This document shows positions 8,820 through 17,407 of a stretch of DNA of 63,932 nt, piece after piece. How positions within the stretch are numbered: the first letter of the stretch is position 1; each line of letters opens with the position of its first letter. The stretch comes from Caryophanales bacterium UBA4855 (GTDB lineage Bacteria > Bacillota_I > Bacilli_A > RFN20 > CAG-826), in assembly GCA_002399785.1 (NCBI GenBank), contig DHEH01000004.1, positions 150,126 through 214,057 of the forward strand, written 5' to 3'. The notes beneath the pieces were generated by a model. That model had not been told where the DNA came from. It saw only the letters and a program-made list of their open reading frames with translations, and made no database searches. Position numbers and translations under genes: made by a program.

Positions 8820-9665
8820 TTATTCAGCCTCCTTCTTAAATAAATTGCATTTAGCTTCATCATAAGCTTTCTTTTCGAAGGCCTTATACATTGTGCCTCT
8901 TGACATTGCTTCATCAAAATCAACTTCATAAGCATTGAAGTCTGGTCCATCAACACATGCAAATTTTGTTTTGCCACCAACAGTCAAACGGCAGCAACCA
9001 CACATACCAGTTCCATCAATCATGATTGGATTCATTGAACAAACACATTCAGGAACGTTATATTTTTTACAAGTTAAGGTAACAAATTTCATCATAATAA
9101 CAGGTCCAATACAAATAACTTTATCAAAATGGACACCTGATTTAAGCATTTCTTCTAAAGGAAGAGTAACAACACCCTTAACTCCGTAGCTTCCATCATC
9201 AGAACATGGAATAAATTTATCGCTACTAGCATTGAATTCATCACTAAGAATAACTAAATCCTTATTTCTAAATCCAGCAATACTAGTGACGTGTTTTCCA
9301 GCATCATGGAAAGCTTTAGCGATTGGATAAGCGATAGCAACACCTAATCCCCCACCAATAACACAAACATTGTCTCCAGTAATTTCAGTTGGTCTACCTA
9401 ATGGGCCAACAAAATCATGAAGTGAATCTCCCTCATTTAATTGATTTAATTTAAAAGTGGAAGCACCAACGATTTGGAAAATAATCGAAACAGTTCCCTT
9501 AACAGGATCAGTTCCACCAATTGTAAGCGGTATACGCTCACTTGTTGCATCGGCTCTTAAAATAATAAATTGCCCAGGTTTACCCTTTTTCGCAATTAAA
9601 GGTGCTTCAATCTCTAGTTCAGTCTCTGTTGGATTGAAGACTCTTTTTCTAACTATTTTGTACAT
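8820..9665 (-). CDS. nfnA: NfnA/SudB-type FAD/[2Fe-2S] oxidoreductase subunit
   Basis: A 281-residue protein with a ferredoxin-NADP reductase-like fold: an N-terminal flavin barrel (about 1-100, RIPLTIGG), an NAD-binding domain starting VCVIGGGLGVAIAYPIAKA, and a C-terminal [2Fe-2S] cluster in MCGCCRLTVGG plus KFACVDGPDF. This arrangement is shared by the small subunits of dihydroorotate dehydrogenase and of NfnAB. No pyrD is present, while an NfnB-type gene follows after 2 nt, so the Nfn assignment is preferred. It starts the two-gene operon, with an AAGGAGA-type ribosome site just upstream. Confidence 0.88.
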   Translation of the reverse strand: MYKIVRKRVFNPTETELEIEAPLIAKKGKPGQFIILRADATSERIPLTIGGTDPVKGTVSIIFQIVGASTFKLNQLNEGDSLHDFVGPLGRPTEITGDNVCVIGGGLGVAIAYPIAKAFHDAGKHVTSIAGFRNKDLVILSDEFNASSDKFIPCSDDGSYGVKGVVTLPLEEMLKSGVHFDKVICIGPVIMMKFVTLTCKKYNVPECVCSMNPIMIDGTGMCGCCRLTVGGKTKFACVDGPDFNAYEVDFDEAMSRGTMYKAFEKKAYDEAKCNLFKKEAE

Positions 9666-9889
9666 TTAAATAGTCTCCTTTTCTTAACTCTTATATTCTA
9701 CTAAAAAATCAAAGAAAATAAAATTAAATCGCCAAAAAATAATGTAATATGACAAAAATATAATAGATATTTCATATATAAAATTTTATTCCAAATATAT
9801 TATTCAGTTTAGGAAATAAAAATGTCACTTTAAGGAAGAACGACATTAAATCCACTCTATTTAATATATACTTTTAAAAAGAGAAAAAT

Positions 9890-10996
9890 ATGAAAAAAAC
9901 AATCGCCTCAATACCTTTATTTGTCACATGCTTGCTTCTAACAAGTTGCAATCAAGAAACTGTCATTGAACACAAAGAAGAAACCTATTTAATTAATAAA
10001 AATATTGATAAATTTAATATTCAAGGCCGTTATGAAATTATTGACGAAGCAATCACTTGTGATTGGTCTGGTTCAGCAATCGAATTTTCAAGTAATTGTG
10101 AAGGCACTGTCTCAATCAATGTAACTAGCACTCAAATTGGTGAACCATTGACGGAGGAAAGCGGAAAATACGAACTTACTATGTTTTCTAGTTTTGTCGA
10201 TGGAAAAAGAACTAAAAATATTGTTGTAGACAACGAAACAAAAGATATCGAATTAGCTACTGAGTTAGAAAATGGCCTTCATAATTTTAAATTTGTTCGT
10301 CAAACAAATGTTTATATGTCTCAAGCTATCATTAATTCAATAACTTTAACTGGCAAACTTATTAAAACCACTCCTAGAGACACTTTAATCGAGTTTATAG
10401 GCGATTCTTATACGACTGGGTATTCTTTACAAGGAACTACTGAAAATGGTGGCTATTCAACCGATTTAGACGATCCGCTCGATGCCTATGCTTATCAAGC
10501 GGCTTTAAATCTAGATAGTGACTTTATGTTATCTGCTTTTTCTGGGGCCGGATTCGGCAACGGTTATACTTCTTTTACTGTTCCTCAAGTCTATGACAAA
10601 CAAAATTATTTTCGTAATCAAAATAAAGATTTTAGTCCCGACAGAATTCCTGACTTAATTGTTATTAATTTAGGAACTAACGACGTCGCTCAAGTTGGTT
10701 TTAACAATACTACAGCTTATAAAAAAGGCGTCCAAAAATTAATTAACGAAACAAAAGATGCTTATGTTGATTATGTTCCGCTTATTTTTTGTACTGATGA
10801 AACACACGAAAATAACGATCAGGCAATTACTCAAGCCATGAGCGAATTTCTTCCAGATGTAGATTATAAAATGGTCACGCTTACAACTAATAATCATAAA
10901 AATAATTACCATCCTGACGCTACTTGCGGAAATTTACAAGGTAAAGAATTAGCATCAGCTATAAAAAGATATTTGCCTGCAAAATTCAATAAATAA
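9890..10996 (+). CDS. Lipoprotein SGNH esterase, carbohydrate esterase family 2-like
   Basis: A 368-residue lipoprotein; the lipobox LLTSC puts the lipidated cysteine at C20. Residues about 40-155 form a beta-sandwich like the N-terminal domain of CE2 acetyl-xylan esterases, and about 165-365 an SGNH hydrolase with GDSYTTG (Ser173), NLGTND and a C-terminal HPD histidine motif. CE2 enzymes remove acetyl groups from hemicellulose or similar glycans outside the cell. It is a single gene with its own terminator at 11003-11036 and an AAGAG ribosome site. A surface deacetylase for dietary glycans fits the other glycan-directed genes; the substrate is inferred. Confidence 0.82.
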   Translation: MKKTIASIPLFVTCLLLTSCNQETVIEHKEETYLINKNIDKFNIQGRYEIIDEAITCDWSGSAIEFSSNCEGTVSINVTSTQIGEPLTEESGKYELTMFSSFVDGKRTKNIVVDNETKDIELATELENGLHNFKFVRQTNVYMSQAIINSITLTGKLIKTTPRDTLIEFIGDSYTTGYSLQGTTENGGYSTDLDDPLDAYAYQAALNLDSDFMLSAFSGAGFGNGYTSFTVPQVYDKQNYFRNQNKDFSPDRIPDLIVINLGTNDVAQVGFNNTTAYKKGVQKLINETKDAYVDYVPLIFCTDETHENNDQAITQAMSEFLPDVDYKMVTLTTNNHKNNYHPDATCGNLQGKELASAIKRYLPAKFNK

Positions 10997-11002
10997 GTAT
11001 AC

Positions 11003-11036
11003 AAAAAGGGCAAACGGAGTTATGTTGCCCTTTTTG
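11003..11036. terminator. Terminator between esterase gene and the large operon
   Basis: AAAAAGGGCAA and TTGCCCTTTTT form a stem around a 12-nt loop. It can serve both convergent genes. Confidence 0.85.
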
Positions 11037-11051
11037 CGTTGTACCAATAAC

Positions 11052-11792
11052 TTACAAAGTTATAGTTTCGTTACGGCAAATCTCACTAATAATAGCAGTA
11101 ACAAGTTTTCCTACATTAACATACTCTTCAAGAGCATTAATCAAATTATTGCGATTAAACTGATCTTCACCTATTACATATTGTATCACTTTTATAGATA
11201 CAAATGGAATACCCGCAAATGCACAAGCGACAGCAAATCCACCAGCTTCACAATCAACAGCTAAAAATTGTGTTTGCCCAAGTATCATGCGGTCTTGTCC
11301 AATGAAGCTAAATTCTTTCACATTATCGTAATAATTATTAGTAGAAATAACTTTTCCAAAATGAACATTATGAAGGTTTAATAAACTTGAAGTCTTTTCA
11401 CAAACATTCTTTAAATAAATATCACTTGATAAAAATTGACTAATTCCAGGTATTTCACATAACTGCACACGAAATTGATTTGTTTGATTTACATCACCTA
11501 AAACAATTGCTTCTGAAACCAGAATATCACGTGGTTTTAAATCAGTAGATAACGAACGAGCTAAACCAACGTTAATAGCAACAATAATTGATGGGTGATG
11601 ATCAATAATTGTTGTAACAAAAGTTGAACTTAAATAATTAGTGTTTATACCAAAAGCAACACATACTTGTTGGCCACTAAGTAAACCAGTAATTATTGTT
11701 GCGTTTTTATAAAAATGCTCGTATTTTTTTTCACGCATTTTAGTTTCAAAATATAAGATATCGTCTTTTGAGGACCCTAATATTAAAATCAT
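11052..11792 (-). CDS. Nucleosidase-like protein (MTA/SAH nucleosidase superfamily), active site partly lost
   Basis: A 246-residue protein of the purine nucleoside phosphorylase/MTAN fold. VAINVGLARSLSTDLKPRDI matches the family region around the second strand, and VDCEAGGFAVACAFAGIPF corresponds to the MEAAAIAQVC segment with its substrate-binding glutamate. The following RxISD motif, which in MTAN carries the catalytic aspartate, reads KVIQYVIGED here, so the aspartate appears displaced or lost. It may be inactive, altered in substrate, or use the later Asp. It overlaps the EAL gene by ATGA and is the last gene of the riboswitch-controlled operon, so a role tied to nucleotide signalling or S-adenosyl products is plausible but unproven. 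Confidence 0.65.
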   Translation of the reverse strand: MILILGSSKDDILYFETKMREKKYEHFYKNATIITGLLSGQQVCVAFGINTNYLSSTFVTTIIDHHPSIIVAINVGLARSLSTDLKPRDILVSEAIVLGDVNQTNQFRVQLCEIPGISQFLSSDIYLKNVCEKTSSLLNLHNVHFGKVISTNNYYDNVKEFSFIGQDRMILGQTQFLAVDCEAGGFAVACAFAGIPFVSIKVIQYVIGEDQFNRNNLINALEEYVNVGKLVTAIISEICRNETITL

Positions 11793-13597
11793 AATTCATT
11801 ACTTCCTTTCGTTTCAAACTTATTGTTAGCTAAGAAACGATCTAATTCAATCTTTGGTAAAGGTTTAGAATAATAGAACCCTTGAATTACATCACAATTA
11901 AAATCTTTTAAAATTTTTAATTTTTCTTCGCTATCAACACCTTCAGCAACAACTGAAAGATTAAGAGTATGACAGAAAGATATAATTGTGTTAACCATTT
12001 CACGGCTTCTAATATCGACAACAATATCGTCGATAAAGATCTTATCTAATTTAATAACATCGACTGGAAGCTTCTTTAAGGAGTTAATATTAGAGAAACC
12101 AACACCGAAATCATCCATTAAAATCTTGATGTTCATTGCTTTAATTTTCTTAAGAATTGAAATAATTAAGAAGGAGTTAGCACTATTTGTTTGTTCAGTA
12201 ATTTCGATTTCAATATAGGCTGGATAAACATTATATTTTTCAAGTAAAGCTTTAATATCTTCAAGGAAATTAGGAGTAAAGAATTCAAATAATGAGAAGT
12301 TAACACTAACTGGAAGAATTTCATGTCCTCTTTTAGACCAGTTAACTATATCTTTACAAACAGCTTCCAAAACAAACATATCAATTTCATGAATCATACC
12401 ACTATGTTCAGCAACACTAATAAATCTTAATGGAGATACAATACCGAAACGAGCAGAATCCCAACGAACCAAAGCTTCTGTACCACTGAATTTTTTGCTC
12501 TTTAAATTAAATTTTGGTTGATAATAAACAACGAATTCTCCTTTTCTAAGACCTTCGACAATATTATTGACGTTTCTATCGCTATCGATATGTCCTTCAA
12601 CAGACATTTCCGAAGTATAAATAACATTTCTTTCATAATTATTTTGTGCAAACAATCTAGCAATAGAAGCAGCATTAATTGCATCAAATAAAGAAACTTG
12701 CGATACTGGACGTAAATTAGACCCAATTTGACGATTAAGTAATTTAACTTTTTTACTAGCCGCAGTAGCAATATCTTTATTTTCTTGTAAATCATTATCA
12801 AAAATAATTTGATGAATCTTAAGATCGTCACGTTTAGCTTTTTTATCTTTTTTAGATTTATTAATATAATTTTCTTCTAATTTAATAAGTTCATTGCTTT
12901 TTTGTTCGATACGAAGATTGTTGTTTAATTCTTTAACTTCACTCTCTAAATTGAACTTTTTAAAGATACCTTTTTCAACTCTATAAATTCCGAAAACTGG
13001 TTGAACAAACAATCTTAAATCATGATCTGAAGCAATCTTATAAGCTTCTTGTTCAAAAGCATTCATTAACTTTTCAATTTGACTATATTCACAATCAAAA
13101 TAAAATAAAAATGTGTTGTTATCGAAACAATATCTATATTGAGAAGCTTTAAATACTTTAGATTCTCTAAAAAACTTAACAACAAAATCGATAAAGAAAC
13201 CGTTGTATTCAACTAAAGCTGGACTGTGGTTTGAATCAATCAATGTGGCATCATTAAAAGCACAAAACGAGACAAAGAAAGTGTTTCCTTTATCATGAAT
13301 ATAACGTGGATAAACTATATCGATAAATTGGTCGAAACGCATAACGTTATAATTTCTTTTTAAATAATAATAGTTTGTAAATTTATTGATCTTATTTTTA
13401 TTATAAATTGTAAATAATTGGAAAATAAAAGAAATAGCTAAAGCCCCAACAAGAACCATTGCAATAACATACAAGATGTAAAACATGTAATTTATTGTTT
13501 CGGTTGTATTCAAGTAATAGATAAAACCTGTAACTTCAACACCCTCTACCAATAAACACAAGATAAGAAAGACAACTATCAGTGACATTCTTCTCAT
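11789..13597 (-). CDS. Membrane-bound EAL-domain c-di-GMP phosphodiesterase
   Basis: A 602-residue protein with two N-terminal membrane helices (about 4-24 and 38-62), a middle region resembling a degenerate GGDEF-type fold without a GGDEF signature (about 85-220), a charged linker, and a C-terminal EAL domain (about 345-595). The catalytic set looks complete: TEALVRW, VSVNFS, EIEITE, MDDFGVGFSN, IKLDK, AEGVD and QGFYYSKPLP. It should hydrolyse c-di-GMP. It overlaps the signal-peptidase gene (ATGA) upstream and the nucleosidase-like gene downstream. Because the operon begins with a c-di-GMP riboswitch that appears to be an ON switch, this enzyme would lower the signal that turns on its own synthesis, a negative feedback loop (inference). 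Confidence 0.88.
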   Translation of the reverse strand: MRRMSLIVVFLILCLLVEGVEVTGFIYYLNTTETINYMFYILYVIAMVLVGALAISFIFQLFTIYNKNKINKFTNYYYLKRNYNVMRFDQFIDIVYPRYIHDKGNTFFVSFCAFNDATLIDSNHSPALVEYNGFFIDFVVKFFRESKVFKASQYRYCFDNNTFLFYFDCEYSQIEKLMNAFEQEAYKIASDHDLRLFVQPVFGIYRVEKGIFKKFNLESEVKELNNNLRIEQKSNELIKLEENYINKSKKDKKAKRDDLKIHQIIFDNDLQENKDIATAASKKVKLLNRQIGSNLRPVSQVSLFDAINAASIARLFAQNNYERNVIYTSEMSVEGHIDSDRNVNNIVEGLRKGEFVVYYQPKFNLKSKKFSGTEALVRWDSARFGIVSPLRFISVAEHSGMIHEIDMFVLEAVCKDIVNWSKRGHEILPVSVNFSLFEFFTPNFLEDIKALLEKYNVYPAYIEIEITEQTNSANSFLIISILKKIKAMNIKILMDDFGVGFSNINSLKKLPVDVIKLDKIFIDDIVVDIRSREMVNTIISFCHTLNLSVVAEGVDSEEKLKILKDFNCDVIQGFYYSKPLPKIELDRFLANNKFETKGSNEL

Positions 13598-14328
13598 TTT
13601 TTGTCTCCTCCTTTATTATTTAACATTTCGTTTAATAATTCTTTTTTAAGTCTTTCACGATCTTCTTCGCTAAGATTTGACGTGTCAACTTTTACTTCTT
13701 CTCCGCTACTATTTTCAGTAACCAATTTCTTTGGACCTTTACTAGCTTTAACTAAATCAATAATTGAAGCAATAATTAAATATGCACCAGGTATTATTAT
13801 AAGAAGAAAAAGACCATAATACGTATACACAAAAGTGTAAAAACCACCAATAATGGCACTTTCTCCAACGACTTTACCTAAAACCCATTCTTCTTTAACT
13901 GTTTGAGTTTGATAAGTGCAATCCCCTTCGCATTGACTAGAATTGGCATTGATGCCGTGGCATATAAAAGTATAAATCCCATCATCACTAATTTTAATCT
14001 CACCAACACGGTGAGTAATAATTACATTACTTGTTCCAATCTCATAATGGAAAGTAATATCATCACCAACTTTTATTTCGGTATTATCAACTTTTTTGAC
14101 GATTAATCCATCATTTACTGGATAAACTGGTTCCATACTATCTGTTTGAACAGCAACAATTTGAATACCAAAAAAATTTGGTACACCATAGTTATCTTGT
14201 TTAGTTACTATAGACATAATCTGAACAAAAATAGCAAAACCAAAAAGCAAAACAACAATGGAAGTTGAAATAATATCAAACGCCTTTTTTACTTTAGATT
14301 TTTGCTTTTTTGTAACCATTTCATCCAT
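13594..14328 (-). CDS. sipW: SipW/ER-type signal peptidase I
   Basis: A 244-residue membrane peptidase with an N-terminal helix (about 18-41) and a C-terminal helix (about 165-190). The catalytic serine is in TDSMEP (Ser64). The second catalytic residue is histidine in THRVGE (His106) rather than lysine, which marks the ER/SipW type that processes TasA-like fibre proteins. The C-terminal tail (about 214-244), NLSEEDRERLKKELL followed by GGDKK, closely resembles the tail of the small membrane protein at 20631-21032. It overlaps the DUF2357 gene by 1 nt and the EAL gene by 4 nt. The likely substrates are the exported proteins with AWY/AWF-type signal peptides encoded around it. The symbol is by family, not proven orthology. 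Confidence 0.88.
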   Translation of the reverse strand: MDEMVTKKQKSKVKKAFDIISTSIVVLLFGFAIFVQIMSIVTKQDNYGVPNFFGIQIVAVQTDSMEPVYPVNDGLIVKKVDNTEIKVGDDITFHYEIGTSNVIITHRVGEIKISDDGIYTFICHGINANSSQCEGDCTYQTQTVKEEWVLGKVVGESAIIGGFYTFVYTYYGLFLLIIIPGAYLIIASIIDLVKASKGPKKLVTENSSGEEVKVDTSNLSEEDRERLKKELLNEMLNNKGGDKK

Positions 14329-15881
14329 TATTTTTCTTCCTCATCATTTTTATCTAATACTAAGTTAGTATCAATTCTTGATCTAAGTTTTTCTTTCTTA
14401 GACATCTTTTTAGCAGTAGAAATATGAATTTTTTCTGCTTCATGAACGCTAATTATTTCAATTGGTTGTTCTTTATTTTCCACTACAATTGGAGCAACTT
14501 CAGGCAATTTAGTTTTAGGTTCTTTTGATTTATCAATTTCCGCAACGTTAATAATTTCACCACGTACTTTTCTTAAACGCTCATCCTCAAGTTTTTGAAG
14601 TTTTCTAGCCAAAGCAAGTTCTTCTCTCTTTTTACGAGCAAGTTCTTCTCTTTCTTGAGCTTCAATCTTTTGTTGAATAAGTTTTGCTTGAAGCGCTTTT
14701 CTCTTTTCGAGGTTTTTAGCTGCTTTTTTAAGTTTGATTTGTCTTTGTTTTTCTTCATATTCAGCCTTACGGTGGGCTAAATCTTCTTTAGTAGGTTTAG
14801 TTTTAAGATCTTTTGGAATAACTTGATTAATTTCATCAAAATATTCTTTATCCACACGAACATAGTCTGGAGATGACGCAAAATCTTTGAAACAGAAAAT
14901 AATATCATCAAGATTAGTTTGAATTTTTGGTTTATAAGTCTTTTTACTAACTTTAATATCCTTATCGTTGGATTTACCTTTAAGGGTTAAAAAGTTAGCA
15001 AAAATCATTTTGTTAATATCGCGTTGATCTTCGGCATTAATTTCTTTGTAATTTTCTTTAACAATAATATTAATACCAAGTTTGCTATAACTCTCAATAT
15101 AAGTAAAAAGGCGTAAACACTTCCTGTAATCAGGGTTTTTACGTAAAATATTTGTTTGTAAAACAGGTAAACGAACATCACGTTCATTTTTAAATTGAGT
15201 CATGAAATCACTATGAGTATAACCGCTTAAATAATGCATCATTTCTTCAACTTTAGCAGCATAACTCTTTAAATTTGCTCCATCTCTATCATCAGTATCA
15301 CGAGCAAATTTTATCTTTGTTTCGATTTCAACTAACGAACCATCAATTGTAGTTGTGTTTTTAACATAAAGAGTTTCGAAATCGCAAAGAGGAGAATATT
15401 TCATAATATATTCATATCTTTTACGTAAGAAAATAAATAAATGTTTAATTAAAGTAGCAACTAATCTATTTTCATAAGTTTTAATATTGTCTTCGGCTAA
15501 TTGATTAAGAATTTTCTTAGGAATAACTGTACCGTCAGCACCAATTTCTTTAACAAATTGTGAGTGACTTGATAAATGTCTTACTGATTCGCTATTTATT
15601 TTTTTACTTAATTCAATAGGTACGACATAATCAACTGTCTTAGTGGTAATTCTTGGGTTTTGAATAATTTTACCGATGGCAGGAATTGTGTCATTAATAA
15701 TATTAACCCAGCTTATATCAACCGCAGAATCTTCAGTTCTTTCCATTCTTACATAGGTATTTTGTCCATTTTTTAAAGCGTCAAAAACAGCTAAAGCGTT
15801 TTTATCGCTCTTTAGCATACTCTCAATACGTGAGCTAAGTTTTTGATCTAACTTTATGAATGTTTTATTACTTTTACCCAT
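14328..15881 (-). CDS. DUF2357/McrC-like protein with C-terminal charged coiled coil
   Basis: A 517-residue soluble protein. Its N-terminal two thirds match what is known of DUF2357 proteins, the McrC-like partners of McrB-type ATPases: a DYVVPIEL strand, the YENRLVATLIKHLFIFLRK helix, and VLQTNILRKNPDYRKCLRLF. In restriction systems this region is followed by a PD-(D/E)XK nuclease. Here residues about 365-440 are instead a lysine/glutamate/arginine-rich coiled coil, then a basic tail, and I see no nuclease motif. It lies 8 nt after the AAA+ gene and overlaps the signal-peptidase gene. It is therefore probably an adaptor for the membrane AAA+ ATPase in export or assembly, not a restriction enzyme. 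Confidence 0.7.
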   Translation of the reverse strand: MGKSNKTFIKLDQKLSSRIESMLKSDKNALAVFDALKNGQNTYVRMERTEDSAVDISWVNIINDTIPAIGKIIQNPRITTKTVDYVVPIELSKKINSESVRHLSSHSQFVKEIGADGTVIPKKILNQLAEDNIKTYENRLVATLIKHLFIFLRKRYEYIMKYSPLCDFETLYVKNTTTIDGSLVEIETKIKFARDTDDRDGANLKSYAAKVEEMMHYLSGYTHSDFMTQFKNERDVRLPVLQTNILRKNPDYRKCLRLFTYIESYSKLGINIIVKENYKEINAEDQRDINKMIFANFLTLKGKSNDKDIKVSKKTYKPKIQTNLDDIIFCFKDFASSPDYVRVDKEYFDEINQVIPKDLKTKPTKEDLAHRKAEYEEKQRQIKLKKAAKNLEKRKALQAKLIQQKIEAQEREELARKKREELALARKLQKLEDERLRKVRGEIINVAEIDKSKEPKTKLPEVAPIVVENKEQPIEIISVHEAEKIHISTAKKMSKKEKLRSRIDTNLVLDKNDEEEK

Positions 15882-15889
15882 TATTTACC

Positions 15890-17407
15890 TTAACTTAATT
15901 TTAATAAATTGTTGATATACTTATGAGCAAATTGGAAGTTTTGTTTTCCAAATAACTTATCAAGTTCAATATTTAATTGTTTTAATTCGTCTTTTAAGAA
16001 GGCGATATTTAACGATTCAAATTTCTTTAAAACCTTGTTAGTAAGTATATAATCAAAACCATCGATTTCTCTTCCGCCACAGGCAACATATACTGGAACG
16101 AATGTTCTAAGTTGCTTGATGATACGGTTACCAAAGGCTAATCTGAACTTGGAGATAATGAAACTATCAAGTTCATTGAATTTATCAAGAATTTTGTCGC
16201 TTAAAGCAAATTCACTAACGGCATTTTCAAATAAAGCATTGATTTGATCGTAACTGACTTTCATGGAATCAGTATATTCAGCTTTAAAAGCTTGACCTTT
16301 ATTTTCAAAGAAAATGTTACTAGCACGGTCATAAACCTTATCAGAAATTGTAAATGTGGAATCATCATTATTTGCGGTTCCAAAGAAGAAAACATTTTGA
16401 GGAATCAATAATTTACCTTTATTAAAGTGCTTTGGATCATTAGGGTCAACGTTATTGATCATTTCGATATTCCATTCTTTTATATTAGGCATTTCCATGA
16501 TAGATAAGAATTCAGCAAAATAATACTCGATACGAGCAAGGTTAAGCTCATCAAGAACAATTATGCATGGATCTTTTCTATATGTGGCTTCATATAAAGC
16601 TCTTAAGAATTCAGTTTCATTAAATTTCTTTGTGAATTCATTATAATAACCGATCAATTCACTTCTATCTTTAAAAGAAGGTTGAATTGAACAAATTTCG
16701 GCATCATTTACAAAGAATTTACCTAATGCATAAGGCATACTGGTTTTACCAGTACCTGAAATACCTTCAAGAATTATAAGTTTACTTGTTGCCATACCAG
16801 CAAACATATCTCTAATAGTATCAATTGAATAATATAATTTTAATTGAGAACAGCAAAAATTTCTAAAACGGACACAAATTTCTTCCAGTGTTAATCCTAT
16901 AACTTCAGGAATTGTGACGTCTTTAGTCGAGTATTCTAAATCAACAGCAGTTAATTTTGGGAATCTTGAAGTAATAGTTTTAATAGATTCAGCATCTTTT
17001 TTATCAATTTGATTAATAGATAAACCTAAAGAACCAACTTTAAGATTAAGAATCTTATCTTTTTCTTGAACAGCTTGATAAAGTTCATAATTAAGTCTTT
17101 CAACTTGTTCTTGTAATTTCTCTTTATCAATTTCTTTTTTGCAGAATCTAACATATTTTCTAATTAAAACGAATAAACCAAAGCAAATACCAAATATTAC
17201 AGCGGCAAAGAATATCCACCATAAAACAAAGAAAATCCAGCCACCGACGCCGAAACGAGCTGAATATTGATCGAAAATATCTTTATAGTTTTGAAACTCA
17301 GAAGGTACTCTATTCCAAGGATAAGCAAAACGGTCAAAAAACCATAAACCAATATTGGTAAAAAAAGCTTTTAACCATTCTCCTAAATATTGAAAAAATT
17401 CACTCAT
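15890..17407 (-). CDS. Membrane-tethered McrB-like AAA+ ATPase
   Basis: A 505-residue protein. A hydrophobic segment at about 55-84 anchors it, a coiled coil follows (90-118), and the AAA+ module starts near 205. Walker A is EGISGTGKTS (about 214-223), Walker B and the McrB-type extension are VLDELNLARIEYYFAE (about 284-299), and a sensor region reads FFGTANNDDSTF. The DELN..R...GE pattern is characteristic of McrB GTPases/AAA+ ATPases. It overlaps the preceding secreted-protein gene by ATGA and is followed by its DUF2357 partner. A membrane anchor and a place among signal-peptidase genes are unlike restriction McrB, pointing to remodelling of an envelope structure (inference). Confidence 0.82.
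   Translation of the reverse strand: MSEFFQYLGEWLKAFFTNIGLWFFDRFAYPWNRVPSEFQNYKDIFDQYSARFGVGGWIFFVLWWIFFAAVIFGICFGLFVLIRKYVRFCKKEIDKEKLQEQVERLNYELYQAVQEKDKILNLKVGSLGLSINQIDKKDAESIKTITSRFPKLTAVDLEYSTKDVTIPEVIGLTLEEICVRFRNFCCSQLKLYYSIDTIRDMFAGMATSKLIILEGISGTGKTSMPYALGKFFVNDAEICSIQPSFKDRSELIGYYNEFTKKFNETEFLRALYEATYRKDPCIIVLDELNLARIEYYFAEFLSIMEMPNIKEWNIEMINNVDPNDPKHFNKGKLLIPQNVFFFGTANNDDSTFTISDKVYDRASNIFFENKGQAFKAEYTDSMKVSYDQINALFENAVSEFALSDKILDKFNELDSFIISKFRLAFGNRIIKQLRTFVPVYVACGGREIDGFDYILTNKVLKKFESLNIAFLKDELKQLNIELDKLFGKQNFQFAHKYINNLLKLS

Noticed and set aside
7357..9665. Glutamate synthase or dihydroorotate dehydrogenase genes
   Set aside because: No gltB large subunit or pyrD is present, and the two-gene order matches NfnAB/SudAB.
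12502..12831. 109-codon frame antisense to the frame of the EAL gene
   Set aside because: It lies wholly inside the EAL gene in a different frame, and its composition mirrors a shifted reading of that gene.
14328..17407. Type IV McrBC restriction system
   Set aside because: No nuclease motif is visible, the ATPase has a membrane helix, and the genes are embedded in an export operon with overlapping starts.
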